Notes: generated by a model from the letters alone, not told the origin. Numbered from the stretch's first letter, positions 25,572 to 33,126 are shown. The stretch: DNA of 64,000 bases from Candidatus Binataceae bacterium (GCA_035650475.1 DASRHP010000004.1:1-64000), one strand, 5' to 3'. Numbers and translations are program-made.

Positions 25572-26234
25572 ATGGAAACAAGCGGATCTGCGCCGGCGGT
25601 GCATAACCTTACCGCGCGCGACAATTACTTCGAGGATTTCGACGTCGGCGATGTCTACGAGCACGCGCGCGGCAAGACCGTCGGCGAGATCGACAACGTG
25701 CTGATCACCAATTTGGTGCTTAACACCGCGCAGGGCCATTTCAACGAGCACATGATGGCTTCCGGGCCGATCGGCCATCGCATCACCTTCGGCGGTGTCA
25801 CCGCTTCGCTGGTGATCGGGCTGGCGATGCAGGACACGGGTGAGCAGGCGGTGGCCGAGCTGGGACTGGACAAGATCCGCTTTCGCACCCCGGTCCTGCA
25901 TGGCGACACGCTCTACGCGTTTTCGGAAGTCGTCGACAAGCGCGACTTCGACGCGCGTGCGGCGGGCCGCCCCGATCTTGCGCACTACCATCCGGGCGAG
26001 GTCGGCGAAGTGCGCTTCCGCCATTGGGGCGTCAATGAGCGCGGGCAGGTGGTTTTTGAAGGCGAGCGGCGCGTGCTGCTCAAGCGCCGCTCGTTCGTGC
26101 CGCGGGCAGCGAAGCCGCCGGCGGCGGCAGCGCGCGCGCACAAGAGCGCGGCGCGGGCGCGCAAAAGGCGGTCGGCGGCGGGCGCGCGCGTGGCGGCGAA
26201 AAAAGGCGCCGCCGCGCGGCGGCGGCGCAGGTAG
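25572..26234 (+). CDS. MaoC-like hydratase, second copy, with basic C-terminal tail
   Basis: Residues ~15-175 form a MaoC hot-dog domain (Y-F-E-D-F-D-V-G-D-V-Y, then G-H-F-N-E-H and F-G-G-V-T-A), resembling mesaconyl-CoA/2-methylfumaryl-CoA hydratase-like proteins. From about residue 178 the protein changes to a 43-residue tail of alanine, arginine and lysine (A-A-R-A-R-K-R-R-S-A-A-G-A, K-K-G-A-A-A-R-R-R-R-R) similar to histone H1-like tails. The tail is not part of the enzyme fold. The stop is followed 46 bases later by the lyase gene. Confidence 0.8.
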   Translation: METSGSAPAVHNLTARDNYFEDFDVGDVYEHARGKTVGEIDNVLITNLVLNTAQGHFNEHMMASGPIGHRITFGGVTASLVIGLAMQDTGEQAVAELGLDKIRFRTPVLHGDTLYAFSEVVDKRDFDARAAGRPDLAHYHPGEVGEVRFRHWGVNERGQVVFEGERRVLLKRRSFVPRAAKPPAAAARAHKSAARARKRRSAAGARVAAKKGAAARRRRR

Positions 26235-26280
26235 GCTGCCGGCGTTGCGCGACGCGGGCGGTCAGGGAAGGATTACAGCG

Positions 26281-27174
26281 ATGCGACTACGCAGGTCGGA
26301 ACTCTCCACCCCGGGCAGCAACGAGCGCATGATCGAGCGCGCCGCCAAAAGCAGCGCCGACCTGGTCTTCCTCGACCTCGAAGATTCGGTCGCGCCCAGC
26401 GAAAAAGTCGCCGCGCGCGCGAAGGTCATCGCCGCGCTCAACAATCTCGACTGGGGCAGGAAGACCCGCGCCGTGCGGATCAACAACGTCGAGACCGAAT
26501 ACGCCTACCAGGACGTGATCGAGCTGGCCGAGAAGGCGGGCGACAAGCTCGACGTGATCATCATTCCCAAGGTCAAGACGCCACGCGATTTGTGGTTTGT
26601 CGATACCCTGCTCTCCGGGATCGAGATGCGGCTTAAGCGCAAGAAGCGGATCGCGCTCGAAGTCCTGATCGAGGAGGTGCAGGCGCTGATCAACGTCGAG
26701 GAGATCGCGCGCTGCACGCCGCGGCTGGAGGCGATAATTTTCGGCCCCGGCGACTTCAGCGCCTCGCAGGGCGTGCGCTTCCCGGCCAAGGGCGCACCCG
26801 GCTACCCGGGCGACATGTGGCACTACGCGCGCAACAAGATAGTGGTCGCCGCGCGCGCCGCCGGCATCGACGCCATTGACGGCCCCTTCGCCGATTTTCA
26901 CGATCCCGAGGGCTACCGGCGCGAGGCGACTTGGGCGTCGATCCTCGGCTTCGTCGGTAAATGGGCGATCCATCCAAGCCAGATCGACCTCGCCAACGAG
27001 GTTTATTCACCGACCAGGGAAGAGGTGGAGCGCGCGCGCAAGCTCGCCGCCGCCTACGCCCAGGCCGAGGCCGAGGGGCTCGGCGCGGTGACCTACGAAG
27101 GCGTAATGATCGATGTCGCCTCGGTGCGCATCATCCGCAACATCATCGAGCGCGCCGATCTTATCGGAATGTAG
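26281..27174 (+). CDS. HpcH/HpaI-CitE family CoA-ester lyase (malyl-CoA lyase-like)
   Basis: This 297-residue beta-barrel aldolase contains F-L-D-L-E-D-S-V-A-P (metal-binding Glu-Asp), the substrate helix region I-I-F-G-P-G-D-F-S-A-S and G-K-W-A-I-H-P-S-Q-I, all typical of citE/L-malyl-CoA lyases. Enzymes in this family cleave or form malyl-, methylmalyl- or citramalyl-CoA from acetyl-CoA and a 2-oxoacid. The start is the ATG after G-G-A-A-G-G-A; a much longer open frame upstream is the shadow of the MaoC gene. Together with the neighbouring ACAD and MaoC genes it suggests a CoA-ester pathway such as methylaspartate, glyoxylate or branched-chain turnover; this is inference. Confidence 0.9.
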   Translation: MRLRRSELSTPGSNERMIERAAKSSADLVFLDLEDSVAPSEKVAARAKVIAALNNLDWGRKTRAVRINNVETEYAYQDVIELAEKAGDKLDVIIIPKVKTPRDLWFVDTLLSGIEMRLKRKKRIALEVLIEEVQALINVEEIARCTPRLEAIIFGPGDFSASQGVRFPAKGAPGYPGDMWHYARNKIVVAARAAGIDAIDGPFADFHDPEGYRREATWASILGFVGKWAIHPSQIDLANEVYSPTREEVERARKLAAAYAQAEAEGLGAVTYEGVMIDVASVRIIRNIIERADLIGM

Positions 27175-27211
27175 GCGCGCGCGACGCGGATGCGCCGCGG
27201 GCGAAGGAGCA

Positions 27212-28030
27212 ATGGAGCAGATGAACGAGGAAACCGCTGCGCGGATCAAACGTTTGGACGCCGCGATTTCGACCTACGTGCGGCCCGACACCTTTCCGCT
27301 CGCGATCCGGATGCTCAAGCCGGGCGAGCCCTTACCTGAGGACGTGCGCGTTCCGAGCCGCAGCCTCAAGGAGCAATGGATCGTATGTCAGTCGATCGGC
27401 GTGGCGCGGCGCTACGGATGGGGTATCGCGGTTGGCCGCGACGACGTAATCTGTCCGCTCTCGGCGATCGCCTTCGGTTTCCGCAAGCCCAACGACGAAT
27501 ATCTCAAGGGTTTCGCCGCGCTCGGGATGTACTGTGAGAACGAGGAGGCGGCCTCGAAGCTCGAAGCCAGCACGTGGAAGTTCGAACCCGGGGCCTACGA
27601 CTACGTATGCGTTGCGCCGCTCAGCCGCGCACGCTTCGAGCCCCACGTCGTCGCAGTGTACGCCAACAGCGCTCAAGTGCTCAGACTGGTGCATGCCGCG
27701 CTCTACCGCCGCGGAGGCCGTGTCACGAGCACTACCGGCGGCCGGCTCGACTGCGCCGAAATCGTTATCCAGACGATGACGACCAGCGAGCCCAAGGTGA
27801 TTCTGCCGTGCACGGGCGACCGCGTCTTCGGGATGGCGCAGGACACCGAGATGGTGTTCGCCTGCCCGTGGGAGTATGCCGACGAGATCGTGGCCGGGCT
27901 GGAGGGCACGCACAAGGGTGGCATCCGCTACCCGATTACGGTCGATATGCGCTCGACCGTGACGATGCCGAAGACCTATCAGGACCTGATGAAAATGCTA
28001 AGGGAGCGCGACGAAAGCTCCCGCAGTTGA
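27212..28030 (+). CDS. DUF169-family protein
   Basis: The 272-residue protein contains S-L-K-E-Q-W-I-V-C-Q-S-I-G-V-A-R-R, G-R-D-D-V-I-C-P-L-S-A-I-A-F-G-F, V-V-A-V-Y-A-N-S-A-Q-V-L-R-L and P-C-T-G-D-R-V-F-G-M, which is the DUF169 signature. Members of this family have no settled function; conserved cysteines hint at a cofactor or redox role. It lies 37 bases after the lyase and ends an apparent operon with a strong terminator. Two ATGs nine bases apart can serve as start. Confidence 0.8.
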   Translation: MEQMNEETAARIKRLDAAISTYVRPDTFPLAIRMLKPGEPLPEDVRVPSRSLKEQWIVCQSIGVARRYGWGIAVGRDDVICPLSAIAFGFRKPNDEYLKGFAALGMYCENEEAASKLEASTWKFEPGAYDYVCVAPLSRARFEPHVVAVYANSAQVLRLVHAALYRRGGRVTSTTGGRLDCAEIVIQTMTTSEPKVILPCTGDRVFGMAQDTEMVFACPWEYADEIVAGLEGTHKGGIRYPITVDMRSTVTMPKTYQDLMKMLRERDESSRS

Positions 28031-28159
28031 GCCCGCCGCACCCGATACCCGGCTGCCGCTCGATGCGGCAGGCCCCCTGCGTGGAAGAAAGCGAGGTGCT
28101 CGGCGGCCGCCTCAGGCGCGAGCTTCAGGCGGCGGTGCCCGGTTGAAAGCCCGCGCGCG

Positions 28160-28206
28160 AGCGGGTGGGCGAGGACGGTTCAGGACCCCGCCCGCTTGCT
28201 ATTTTT
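28160..28206 (+). terminator. Rho-independent terminator after the DUF169 gene
   Basis: A ten-base stem, AGCGGGTGGG pairing with CCCGCCCGCT (one G-U), encloses a 17-base loop and is followed by the run ATTTTT. It closes the plus-strand operon of five genes and overlaps the 3' end of the convergent TusA-like gene, so it may act on both strands. Confidence 0.7.
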
Positions 28207-28441
28207 CGATCTTCAGCAGCCAAAGCCCGCCGCTTCGCTGCTGTTCGACCACCGAGTAGCCTTCGGCTTCGGCCGCCCGCGGGATATCGCGCGCGCCGCG
28301 CGGATCGTCGAGCGTCAGCTCCAGCACTTCGCCGCGCGCCATCCGCTCCAGGTGCACTTTGGCGTGCGCCCAGTTGAGCGGGCATTTGACCCCGCGCAGG
28401 TCGAGCTTGAAGATCGCGCCGCGGGCTTGCACAGCGATCAA
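28199..28441 (-). CDS. TusA/SirA-like sulfur carrier protein
   Basis: A ~80-residue sulfurtransferase-fold protein with the conserved motif R-G-V-K-C-P-L-N-W near its N-terminus, which holds the reactive cysteine of the family (the more common motif is C-P-x-P, here C-P-L-N). TusA-like proteins accept persulfide sulfur from desulfurases and hand it on for tRNA thiolation or cofactor synthesis. The start TTG is uncertain; GTG three codons later is another candidate. It lies directly downstream of the FrnE-like gene with in-frame TGA on the same strand. Confidence 0.75.
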   Translation of the reverse strand: MIAVQARGAIFKLDLRGVKCPLNWAHAKVHLERMARGEVLELTLDDPRGARDIPRAAEAEGYSVVEQQRSGGLWLLKIEK

Positions 28442-28513
28442 TCGTAGCCGATCGCGCGGCCTTTGTACCCGTCCGCGCCGCGCCCAGGCGAGCGCGCCGA
28501 CGCGGCCCGTCCG

Positions 28514-29137
28514 CTACTTGGAGGCTTCCAGCCGCTCGCGCGCCCGCTCCAGCACTCGCCGCATTACATCCTCGCTCTGCGCGCCGACCAGCGGCCAGTC
28601 GCCGATGAAAAACGTCGGCACGCCACTGACGCCGAGCTGGCTGGCGGCCACGGCGTGGTTGCGGATGCGGATCGCGTACTGCTCAGAGGCGAGCGCGTCG
28701 CCGAGCGCGGCGCGCTCGATTCCCACTTCGGCCGCGAGGTCGAGCAATGCGTCACGAATTCCGATGTTGACGCCCTCGGCGAAGTAGGCGCGGAAGATCC
28801 GCTCTTCGAAGGACTCGCCCAATCCGGCGTCGGCGGCGAATTCAGCGGCCTGGAGCGCGAGCAGCGAGTTGGCGTACATCTTCGGCGGTTTCATCACGAC
28901 CCCCGCCGCTGCGCCCATCGCGCTTATCCGCTCCCACATCGCCTGGCGCGTTTTGGGATCCATCCCGGGCCGGAACTGCGCGGGCGGCAAGCCCTCGGCG
29001 GGCCATTCCGGGTGTATCTGAAAGCCACGATGGGTGACGGTGAAGTCGAACTCCGACTTGAGCTTTCGCAACACGGCGAAGCCGATGTAGCAGAAGGGTC
29101 AGATGAAGTCGGAGAACATTGTGATGTTGATCGCCAT
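28514..29137 (-). CDS. FrnE/DsbA-family oxidoreductase with in-frame TGA (candidate selenocysteine)
   Basis: Translating from ATG at 29137 gives M-A-I-N-I-T-M-F-S-D-F-I-[TGA]-P-F-C-Y-I-G-F-A-V-L, and homology then runs to the stop at 28514 (207 residues). The family motif is S-D-x-x-C-P-x-C, so TGA replaces the first catalytic cysteine of the redox pair, giving Sec-13 with Cys-16. The C-terminal G-V-S-G-V-P-T-F-F-I contains the cis-proline typical of the thioredoxin fold. AAGGAG eight bases before the ATG supports the start. There is no signal peptide, so it acts in the cytoplasm. Most automatic callers would start this gene at the GTG after the TGA. Confidence 0.85.
29071..29088 (-). promoter_or_regulatory. 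Candidate bacterial SECIS stem-loop of the FrnE-like gene
   Basis: Nucleotides 11-28 after the UGA fold as A-C-A, bulged U, C-G-G-C, loop U-U-C, G-C-C-G, U-G-U. The loop lies at nucleotides 19-21. A bulged U in the stem recalls the known E. coli fdhF element, but the loop lacks the conserved G unless the closing pair opens, so support is weaker than for the rhodanese element. Confidence 0.45.
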
Positions 29138-29339
29138 CGCCTACGCTCCTTGGTTCCGACTATATGCGCCCCCTGCGGTGGGGAAAAGAGGGCTGGCGCA
29201 CTGCCGCGCGCCGTGCGCTTGAGCCCATCTGCTCCGCGCGCGCAACTTTCTGCGCCCCGCGGGCCTGTGTTAGTACGTAGGGCCACAGGCAGCGGGCGCG
29301 CGGTCGTTGGAGCGCGAGCGTGCGCACGCCGGAGGAAAC

Positions 29340-30134
29340 ATGATTGCCGATAACCTCAGACTCGACGGCAAGGTCGTAATCATCACCGGCGCCGGGCGCG
29401 GATTGGGCCGCGCGATGGCGCTCAAGCTGGCCGAGGCCGGCGCCGACCTGGTCGCCGCCGCGCGCACCCGCGAACAGCTCGAAGAAACCGCCGCCGCCGT
29501 GCGCAAGACCGGCCGCAGATGCCTCATCGTGCCCACCGACGTTTCGCTCTCGGAGGACATCAACGCGATGGTGGCGGCGACGATCAAGGAGTACGGCCAG
29601 GTCGACGTGCTGATCAGCAACGCCGGCGCCGGCGAGGACGCCTTTGGCAAGACCATCGATCAGATCACCGACGAGGAATGGCGCCGCGGCATCGACGTCA
29701 ACCTCTCCAGCCAGTTCTTCGGCGCGCGCGCGGTAATCCCGTACATGCTCCGGCGCAAGCGCGGCAAGATAATCAACGTCGCCTCGGGCTACGGCTTGCG
29801 CGGCGGCAAGCACAACTACATGTACGCCTGCTCCAAGGGCGCGGTGTTGCAACTGACCCGCTCGCTCGCGCTGACCTACGCCGACGACAACATCCAGACC
29901 AACTGCATCGTCCCCGGCATCTTTCCGCACAACGAACGGCTGATGGCGTTTTTCAAGGGCGGCAAGTTTATCCCGATGGGCCACGGCGGACAGGACAGCG
30001 ACCTGGGTCCGCTCGCGCTCTTTCTGAGCTCCGAAGCTTCCAACCACGTCAACGGCGCGCTCATCGTGGTGGACGGCGGCGGCCTCGCCGGCGGCGTCAC
30101 CCCCACCGGCGTCGCGCCCCAGCCCAGCGCTTAG
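29340..30134 (+). CDS. Short-chain dehydrogenase/reductase (SDR)
   Basis: A 264-residue classical SDR with the nucleotide motif T-G-A-G-R-G-L-G near residue 19, the N-A-G-A structural motif, and the catalytic Y-A-C-S-K preceded by the active serine in N-V-A-S-G-Y-G. The start is the ATG after GGAGGAAAC. Typical roles are 3-oxoacyl or steroid-type ketone reduction; substrate is unknown. A second SDR follows after 16 bases. Confidence 0.88.
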   Translation: MIADNLRLDGKVVIITGAGRGLGRAMALKLAEAGADLVAAARTREQLEETAAAVRKTGRRCLIVPTDVSLSEDINAMVAATIKEYGQVDVLISNAGAGEDAFGKTIDQITDEEWRRGIDVNLSSQFFGARAVIPYMLRRKRGKIINVASGYGLRGGKHNYMYACSKGAVLQLTRSLALTYADDNIQTNCIVPGIFPHNERLMAFFKGGKFIPMGHGGQDSDLGPLALFLSSEASNHVNGALIVVDGGGLAGGVTPTGVAPQPSA

Positions 30135-30150
30135 CCGCAGCGAGGATGCC

Positions 30151-30939
30151 ATGGCGCTTCCACAGGGGTTCAACGAATTTGCGCTTACCGACAAGGGTGC
30201 GCTGGTGCTCGGCGCCGAGCATCCGACGGGCCGCGTCGGCGCGGTCGCACTCGCAGAGGCCGGCGCCAAGTTGATGATCGCCTCGCAGGAGCCCGGCACC
30301 GAAGAGATGCTGAAGGAGACCGCCAAGGCGGTGCAGGCCGCCGGCGGCAAGCCGCCGTTCATCCAGGTGCAGAACGCGTCGATTCGTGCCGACCTGCGCT
30401 CGACGATCGACGCCGCGGTCAAGCGGCTGGGCGGGCTGGAGGCGATGGTGGTCGCGCTCGACGCCCCGTACTACGCGCCGGCCGAGGCCGCCGACGACGC
30501 CGCCTTCGACCGCGTGATCGAAGGCAACCTTAAGGGCGTATGGATCGCATGCCAGGAGGGCGGGCGAGCGATGCTCCAGCACGGCGGCGGCTCGATCGTG
30601 ATCGTCAGCTCGGTGCTCGCCGAGCGCGGTGTGCCGGGCGCGTCGCTGTACTGCGCGGCCAAGGGCGCGGTGGCCAATCTCGTGCGCGCGCTGGCGCTGG
30701 AGTGGGCGCGGCAAAAGCTGCGCATCAATCTGCTCGAAGCGGGATGGTTGGCCGAGGAGGGCAGTCCTGCGCTGGCCAACGACGAATTCGCTCGCAGCCT
30801 GCTCAAGTACCTGCCGTACAAGCGGCTGGTGCAACCCGAGGAACTGGCCGGCGCGCTACTTTACCTCGCCTCGCCCGCCTCGGCCTTCGTCACGGGCGAA
30901 GCGCTCGCGGTCGACGGCGGCCTGCTCTGCCGGGTGTAG
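30151..30939 (+). CDS. SDR-family protein with altered glycine motif
   Basis: The 262-residue protein has the SDR catalytic Y-C-A-A-K with S-S-V-L before it, and the N-terminal segment reads L-V-L-G-A-E-H-P-T-G-R-V-G instead of the usual T-G-x-x-x-G-x-G. The nucleotide-binding motif is therefore non-canonical and cofactor binding is uncertain. It lies 16 bases after another SDR gene on the same strand and is probably cotranscribed. Confidence 0.8.
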   Translation: MALPQGFNEFALTDKGALVLGAEHPTGRVGAVALAEAGAKLMIASQEPGTEEMLKETAKAVQAAGGKPPFIQVQNASIRADLRSTIDAAVKRLGGLEAMVVALDAPYYAPAEAADDAAFDRVIEGNLKGVWIACQEGGRAMLQHGGGSIVIVSSVLAERGVPGASLYCAAKGAVANLVRALALEWARQKLRINLLEAGWLAEEGSPALANDEFARSLLKYLPYKRLVQPEELAGALLYLASPASAFVTGEALAVDGGLLCRV

Positions 30940-30948
30940 GTCGGCGAC

Positions 30949-31317
30949 TCAGCCGAGCGCGGCGATCAGCAGGACGGCGCTTTCCTCGAGCGCCTCGACC
31001 GCGTGGGGTACGCCGCCCTCGACCATCGCCAGCATCCCCGGCCCGACTTCGCGCTCCGCGCCGGCGGCAGTGAAGCGGATCCTGCCCGAGAGGACCTGAG
31101 CACTGGCCGCCTTGCGCGCGGCATGCTGGCGCAGATGGGCGCCCGGCTTGAGGATGAGCAATGACACCGTCAGGTCGTCATTCTTCACGATGCTCGTCGA
31201 GGCACGATCGTTGGCTTTCCACTGTGGCCCGTTGATCACGTGGCGGCGCGCTTCATCGAGCACGAAGACCGCGAACGGAGCACGCGCCCGCTCGCCGGTT
31301 TTGTCCTGATGATCCAT
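30949..31317 (-). CDS. Cupin-domain protein
   Basis: A small beta-barrel protein of 122 residues. The cupin motifs are G-A-H-L-R-Q-H-A-A-R and a later P-H-A-V-E-A-L, with V-L-S-G-R-I-R-F between them. The metal-binding histidines look partly conserved. The ATG is preceded by GGAGG. It is 47 bases downstream of the following SDR gene on the same strand, so the two may be cotranscribed. Substrate or ligand is unknown. Confidence 0.75.
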   Translation of the reverse strand: MDHQDKTGERARAPFAVFVLDEARRHVINGPQWKANDRASTSIVKNDDLTVSLLILKPGAHLRQHAARKAASAQVLSGRIRFTAAGAEREVGPGMLAMVEGGVPHAVEALEESAVLLIAALG

Positions 31318-31364
31318 TGGCCGATCCCTCCGTACCGACTTGCGAATCAACTGCCCGCGCGGCG

Positions 31365-32135
31365 TCAGCGCACAAACGGCGACATCAGCGACAGCCCGCC
31401 GTCAACCATGATGGTCTGCGCGGTGAGAAAGCCCGCCTCGGGCGAACAAATCAGGCAGACGATCGCGGCCACTTCGTCGGCGGTGGGGACGCGCCCGAGC
31501 GCGCTGCGCGCGGCGGCGGCGCGCGCCACCCGCTCGAAATCCTCGCCCATGTACATCCGCGACGAGTCGCTGTCGATGAGCGCAAAGTTCACGCCGTTGA
31601 CCGTGATCGCGCGCGGGCCCAGCTCGAAAGCGAGGTCGCGCACCATGCTCTCGAGCGCCGCCTTGGCCGCGCCGAGCACGCCGTGGCCCGGGGTGTAGCG
31701 GATCGAGTCGATGCCGGAGATGATCACGACCCGGCCGCCCGCGTCCATCAGCGGCGCCGCCTCCTGCACCATCGCGACCAAGCCGCCGACGCTCAGATTG
31801 AAGGTGCGCGCGAGATTATGGGGCTTAACCTCGAGCAGCGGGCGGAAGGCGGTCGCCGCGGCGTTGGCGACCACGATATCGAGGCGGCCGCAGGTTTCGC
31901 CGACCCGCCGCACCATCGCGCGCACCTGCCCGTCGTCGCCCAGGTCGGCCTGCGCGAGAATCGAACGCGGGGCGAGCGAGCGGACTTCCTCAAGCGTGCG
32001 GCGTGCGTTGTGCTCGTCGCGCCTGTAGTTGAGCGCCACCGTCGCGCCCCCGCGCGCCAGGCGCAGCGCGATCGCGCGTCCCAGGCCGCGCGTGCCGCCG
32101 GTAATCAGCGCAACTTTGGCCGCAAATTCGCCCAT
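31365..32135 (-). CDS. SDR-family oxidoreductase (FabG-like)
   Basis: A 256-residue SDR with T-G-G-T-R-G-L-G-R near residue 14 and N-A-A-A in the usual N-A-G position. The catalytic tyrosine region I-R-Y-T-P-G-H-G-V-L-G-A-A-K-A-A shows that lysine is present, but the classical Y-x-x-x-K is replaced by a different spacing (tyrosine further upstream). The C-terminus I-M-V-D-G-G-L is typical. Possibly an enoyl reductase-like or atypical SDR. The cupin gene follows it. Confidence 0.8.
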   Translation of the reverse strand: MGEFAAKVALITGGTRGLGRAIALRLARGGATVALNYRRDEHNARRTLEEVRSLAPRSILAQADLGDDGQVRAMVRRVGETCGRLDIVVANAAATAFRPLLEVKPHNLARTFNLSVGGLVAMVQEAAPLMDAGGRVVIISGIDSIRYTPGHGVLGAAKAALESMVRDLAFELGPRAITVNGVNFALIDSDSSRMYMGEDFERVARAAAARSALGRVPTADEVAAIVCLICSPEAGFLTAQTIMVDGGLSLMSPFVR

Positions 32136-32213
32136 CAGAAAAACAGCTTACCAAAAGCTTCCGCCAGATGGTAAAAAGAACAATCGAGCGCGTGCGCTTT
32201 GGAAGTACCCGAG

Positions 32214-32567
32214 ATGGTCCGGATTAAGCGCGCCTACGAGCCCGCCGCCTCCCGCGACGGCGTGCGAGTGCTGGTCGATCGGCTCTGGCCGCGCGGCGTC
32301 ACCAAGGAAAAGGCGCGGATCAGCAAGTGGATGCGCGAGTTGGGGCCGAGTGACGCGCTGCGTCAGTTCTTCGGCCACGACCCCGCCCGATGGGAGGAGT
32401 TCCGCCGCCGCTACCGCAAGGAGCTGAGCCGCCCGCAGGCGCGCCGGATGCTCGACGAGCTGGCCGCAATCTCGGCGCGCGGCACGCTCACGCTGGTTTA
32501 CAGCGCGCGCGACGAGCAACACAACCAGGCGGTCGTGATCAGGGAAGTCCTCGAGGAGATGAGCTAG
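32214..32567 (+). CDS. DUF488-family protein
   Basis: A 117-residue soluble protein with R-V-L-V-D-R-L-W-P-R-G and T-L-V-Y-S-A-R-D, which match the DUF488 family (also called YeaO-like). Function is unknown. It faces a small exported-protein gene, whose 3' end it overlaps by 29 bases on the other strand. Confidence 0.85.
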   Translation: MVRIKRAYEPAASRDGVRVLVDRLWPRGVTKEKARISKWMRELGPSDALRQFFGHDPARWEEFRRRYRKELSRPQARRMLDELAAISARGTLTLVYSARDEQHNQAVVIREVLEEMS

Positions 32568-32910
32568 CGGCCGCCTCCGTCGGCGGCTCGGCTCGTCCGG
32601 CGACGGCCGGGTCCGAAGCCGCGGCGCTGCGATCGTCGTACGGCGGCATCCCATAAACAAACCAGTACGAATTGAATCCCGAAGCCGGCTGCTGCGCCGT
32701 TTTCCAGGGGACGACGCCGTCGGCGTAGGGCGGTTCGCCGTAAACGAACCAGTAGGAATTGAAGCGCGGCTGCCCAACCGCTGCGCGCGAAGGGCGCGCC
32801 TGAACTGCGCCGGAGGGTCCGCCGGCGTTCGCCTGACCGGGCCTAATGGCCGAGCACACTATCCCAAGGGCGAGAATCATGCCCACTGCGGCTTTCTTTC
32901 GCATCACCAT
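32539..32910 (-). CDS. Small exported protein with two FNSYWFVYG repeats
   Basis: The 123-residue protein starts at the ATG preceded by GGAGG five bases away. A signal peptide (M-R-K-K-A-A-V-G-M-I-L-A-L-G, ending near A-N-A) is followed by a linker and two copies of F-N-S-Y-W-F-V-Y-G-x-P-P-Y-x-D about 30 residues apart, then an acidic/serine-rich tail. DNA of the two repeats is also nearly identical over ~25 bases, so duplication is recent or under selection. I do not recognise this family. It faces a MarR gene. Confidence 0.7.
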   Translation of the reverse strand: MVMRKKAAVGMILALGIVCSAIRPGQANAGGPSGAVQARPSRAAVGQPRFNSYWFVYGEPPYADGVVPWKTAQQPASGFNSYWFVYGMPPYDDRSAAASDPAVAGRAEPPTEAAASSSPRGLP

Positions 32911-32960
32911 TCCGTCCTCCTCGCGCCGGCAACCGGCTTGTTTCATTGGTCTGAATGCAT

Positions 32961-33116
32961 ATACAAGAAACATTCCGTGGTGCGCGGGCAAGATTGGTGC
33001 GCGGCGGGCGGGAAAACGCTTATCAGCAAACCCCGGAGCTTTGCGCAATCAGCGAAACCTGGCGCGAAGTGCGAACTTTTGCGCCTCATTTGAACTGACA
33101 GCCCCGTTTCTTGTAT
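32961..33116. repeat. Inverted pair of ATACAAGAAAC sites between the exported protein and MarR genes
   Basis: A-T-A-C-A-A-G-A-A-A-C occurs at 32961-32971, and its exact complement G-T-T-T-C-T-T-G-T-A-T at 33106-33116. Each copy sits near one of the two divergent genes: ~50 bases upstream of the exported-protein start and ~10 bases upstream of the MarR start. This placement suggests that the MarR protein, or another regulator, controls both genes through one site each. Confidence 0.55.
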
Positions 33117-33126
33117 TGGCAATTAT

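Noticed and set aside
25840-26280. N-terminal extension of the CitE-type lyase
   Set aside because: This part overlaps the MaoC gene in another frame, is arginine-rich and lacks homology; a good ribosome site precedes the ATG at 26281.
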